NCBI GenBank assembly: GCA_964612675.1
Contig: CAZTDD010000186.1
Span: 1-8,828, forward strand
From: CAZTDD01 sp964612675
GTDB lineage: Bacteria; Hinthialibacterota; Hinthialibacteria; Hinthialibacterales; JAKPRU01
DNA: 8,828 nt
Reading direction: 5' to 3'
The notes under the pieces: model-generated
The model's input: the letters and a program-made list of their open reading frames with translations, nothing else
Told to the model about the DNA's origin: nothing
Databases searched by the model: none
Program-made: the position numbers and the translations under genes
Part shown: piece by piece, positions 7,422 through 8,828 of the stretch
Position numbering within the stretch: the stretch's first letter is position 1
Layout of the letters: every line of letters begins with the position of its first letter

Positions 7422-7450
7422 TTGACGGAGATCCGACACACACTTACTAT
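7422..7450 (+). promoter_or_regulatory. candidate sigma-70-type promoter for the sulfotransferase-like gene
   Basis: TTGACG (7422-7427; 5 of 6 to the -35 consensus) is followed after exactly 17 bases by TACTAT (7445-7450; 4 of 6, including the key TA and final T). The predicted start near 7457 leaves a leader of about 33 bases that contains the GGGGA ribosome-binding candidate before the ATG at 7490. Confidence 0.45.
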
Positions 7451-7489
7451 GGTTCCCTGCAAATTGTTACAAGGTATCCGGGGATAGTT

Positions 7490-8828
7490 ATGCTACTTCT
7501 TGTTATGGGAATGGGACGCTCCGGGACCTCGCTGCTGATGCAGACCCTGCACGCAGCGGGTTTCGATTGCGGCTCCGACTGGATCGCCGACAATGAGAAC
7601 AATCCGCGCGGGTATTTTGAACGCAAGTCGGTCATGAGTTTTAATATATACCTGCTGCAAAAAGCCAGCGGCGACACCGAGAGTCTGTATCCCATGCCGG
7701 ATGAAGAGTCTATCGACCGACTGGTCGGCACCCCGATCCCCGTTCAGTTTCCATCCCATGATTACGCGGTAAAAGACCCTCGGTTTTCTCTGACATTTCC
7801 CGTTTGGTATCCCTACCTCACGCAGTTTGATTTACGCGTTGTCCTGAGTCGCCGAAACGAAGAAGCCATCGTTGAGTCGATGGCGCGCGCTTACGATGTC
7901 GAACTGAAAGAAGGGCGAGAGATTGTCCGGCGGTATATTGCACGAGCCGAGCGGCAAGTCGATCGGTTCGGTCTTCGAACGGCTTCGGTTTGGTACGAAG
8001 ACTGGTTCAACAATCCGGAGAAGAATGTTGCCGCACTGGAAGAACTGATCGGTCGTCCTCTGAATGTGGACCTGGGACGAGTGCTCGATAAGGATCTGCA
8101 GCATTGCCGAGGGGAGGTTCTTTCTGTTTCCATCGACGATCTGAACGAAAGCAGCGGAATTGTGCCGCTGAAAGACATCCAGTCGGATCGCCGGAAAGAG
8201 AATATTCTGGCGATACAGCGCCGGTGGCCGCGATTGGCCGAGCGAATTGAGAATCGTCTAAAAGAAAGCACTGTCGAAATCAAAGCCCTGGGGGACGGTG
8301 CCTTTCAATGTTGGAAACAGATCTCGTCTGATGGGGAACGTGTGGAATGGACGATAGAGCCGCCCTGCAGCGCGGACGGGGCACTCTGTGAACGTTATCG
8401 GAATTACGTACCACAGAAACAGTGGTTGTTGCATATCGGTATCGATTCGCTATGTGCGAGTTGTTTGGAACGCTGTCGACTGAGCGATCTGAGCCCGGTG
8501 TTGATCGTGGAGCCGGATTTCGATGTGTTTTTGAGCTATTTGGCGGTTCGGTCTTTTGGATCTCTGGTGAAAGCGGACCATGTCCGGCTGTATATCGGAG
8601 AAGAAGCTTTCGCCGACCTGCTCCGAGATCTGGGATCGGAACTGGAGCCCTACTTTATTACAACAAATTCGGCAGCCCCGGTTGTCTCGGATCGGTGTCT
8701 GAAAGCGCATTCGTCGATTTTCAACCATTTTCGAACTCGATTTCAGCAGATATTTCAGAAGAAGACGGCTGAGGTACAGCAGCTGCGAAAGCGCTTCTTT
8801 GACAAACATCGCACGGGTGCCGCTTCCG
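7490..8828 (+). CDS. sulfotransferase-like domain fused to Maf-N-like module (3' end cut by window)
   Basis: The open frame runs 446 codons to the window edge without a stop, so the gene is truncated here. Residues 1-200 match the COG3551-like sulfotransferase pattern. The PAPS 5'-phosphate loop is GMGRSGTSLL (7-16); then come NNPRGYFE (37-44), KDPRF (95-99) and the 3'-phosphate segment with Arg122 and Ser130 at the usual spacing, although the common Pro is Glu124; YEDWF (169-173) follows. These enzymes transfer sulfuryl groups from PAPS to hydroxyls. Residues about 262-380 then repeat the module that opens the three glycosyltransferases: a strand-rich stretch, WLLHIGIDS (312-320), VLIVEPDFDVFLSY (337-350) and VRLYIGEE (365-372). 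This predicts a glycosyltransferase domain beyond the edge. The start ATG begins directly at the first strand; GGGGA at 7480-7484 is the likely ribosome site, five bases upstream. Acceptor unknown. Confidence 0.8.
   Translation, partial: MLLLVMGMGRSGTSLLMQTLHAAGFDCGSDWIADNENNPRGYFERKSVMSFNIYLLQKASGDTESLYPMPDEESIDRLVGTPIPVQFPSHDYAVKDPRFSLTFPVWYPYLTQFDLRVVLSRRNEEAIVESMARAYDVELKEGREIVRRYIARAERQVDRFGLRTASVWYEDWFNNPEKNVAALEELIGRPLNVDLGRVLDKDLQHCRGEVLSVSIDDLNESSGIVPLKDIQSDRRKENILAIQRRWPRLAERIENRLKESTVEIKALGDGAFQCWKQISSDGERVEWTIEPPCSADGALCERYRNYVPQKQWLLHIGIDSLCASCLERCRLSDLSPVLIVEPDFDVFLSYLAVRSFGSLVKADHVRLYIGEEAFADLLRDLGSELEPYFITTNSAAPVVSDRCLKAHSSIFNHFRTRFQQIFQKKTAEVQQLRKRFFDKHRTGAAS

Larger units (their letters stand above)
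7088..7489. other. divergent intergenic region, non-coding
   Basis: This 402-bp region separates the divergent methyltransferase and sulfotransferase-like genes. It holds one candidate promoter facing each way and a 9-bp inverted repeat, listed separately. A GTG-started 74-codon frame at 7162-7386 overlaps the inverted repeat and leftward promoter and shows no recognisable protein features. The middle stretch, 7200-7345, shows nothing I can name. No tRNA fold or CRISPR-type repetition is visible. Confidence 0.6.

Noticed and set aside
7411..7470. Sigma-54-type promoter before the sulfotransferase-like gene
   Set aside because: GG and GC elements occur (for example around 7415 and 7451) but never with the required spacing.
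1..8828. CRISPR array, tRNA, rRNA, insertion sequence or riboswitch
   Set aside because: No regularly spaced direct repeats, cloverleaf, transposase frame or recognisable aptamer core was seen on either strand.

Overview
The window looks like part of a bacterial surface-glycan or protein-glycosylation locus. It holds five protein genes: three related glycosyltransferases, one SAM-dependent methyltransferase, and one sulfotransferase-like protein that runs off the right edge. There are no tRNA, rRNA, transposase or phage genes and no CRISPR array. By eye the base composition is in the mid-50s % GC and codon use looks even across all five genes, so nothing suggests recent piecemeal acquisition. 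The organism cannot be named from this sequence. A TTG start, weak Shine-Dalgarno sites and a dispersed GC-rich palindrome at the left end would fit many Gram-negative lineages (Planctomycetota-like or Proteobacteria-like), and I hold this loosely.

Layout: 1-143 is a leader with a REP-like palindrome. At 144-1997 and 1994-3757 (+) lie two translationally coupled glycosyltransferase genes sharing an ATGA overlap. A 71-bp gap separates them from a convergent minus-strand pair: a methyltransferase (7087 to 5807), then a third glycosyltransferase (5658 to 3829), with about 148 bp containing a hairpin between them. A 402-bp divergent intergenic region (7088-7489) carries a plausible sigma-70-type promoter facing each way and a 9-bp inverted repeat. 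From 7490 (+) runs an open reading frame of at least 446 codons with no stop before the window ends.

How the genes fit together: the three complete glycosyltransferases share one architecture. An N-terminal module resembling the N-terminal part of Maf (motility-associated factor) glycosyltransferases is followed by a CgeB/DUF3880-type middle region and a C-terminal Glyco_trans_1_2-type domain. The right-edge protein begins with a COG3551-like sulfotransferase domain and then enters a copy of the same Maf-N-like module. This suggests a sulfotransferase-glycosyltransferase fusion whose catalytic GT half lies just outside the window. With the methyltransferase, the locus would encode glycosyl transfer plus methyl and sulfate decoration of one surface polymer or glycoprotein. 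The acceptor (flagellin, S-layer, polysaccharide) is not visible here. The modular family and the sulfotransferase fusion are the most interesting parts of the window.
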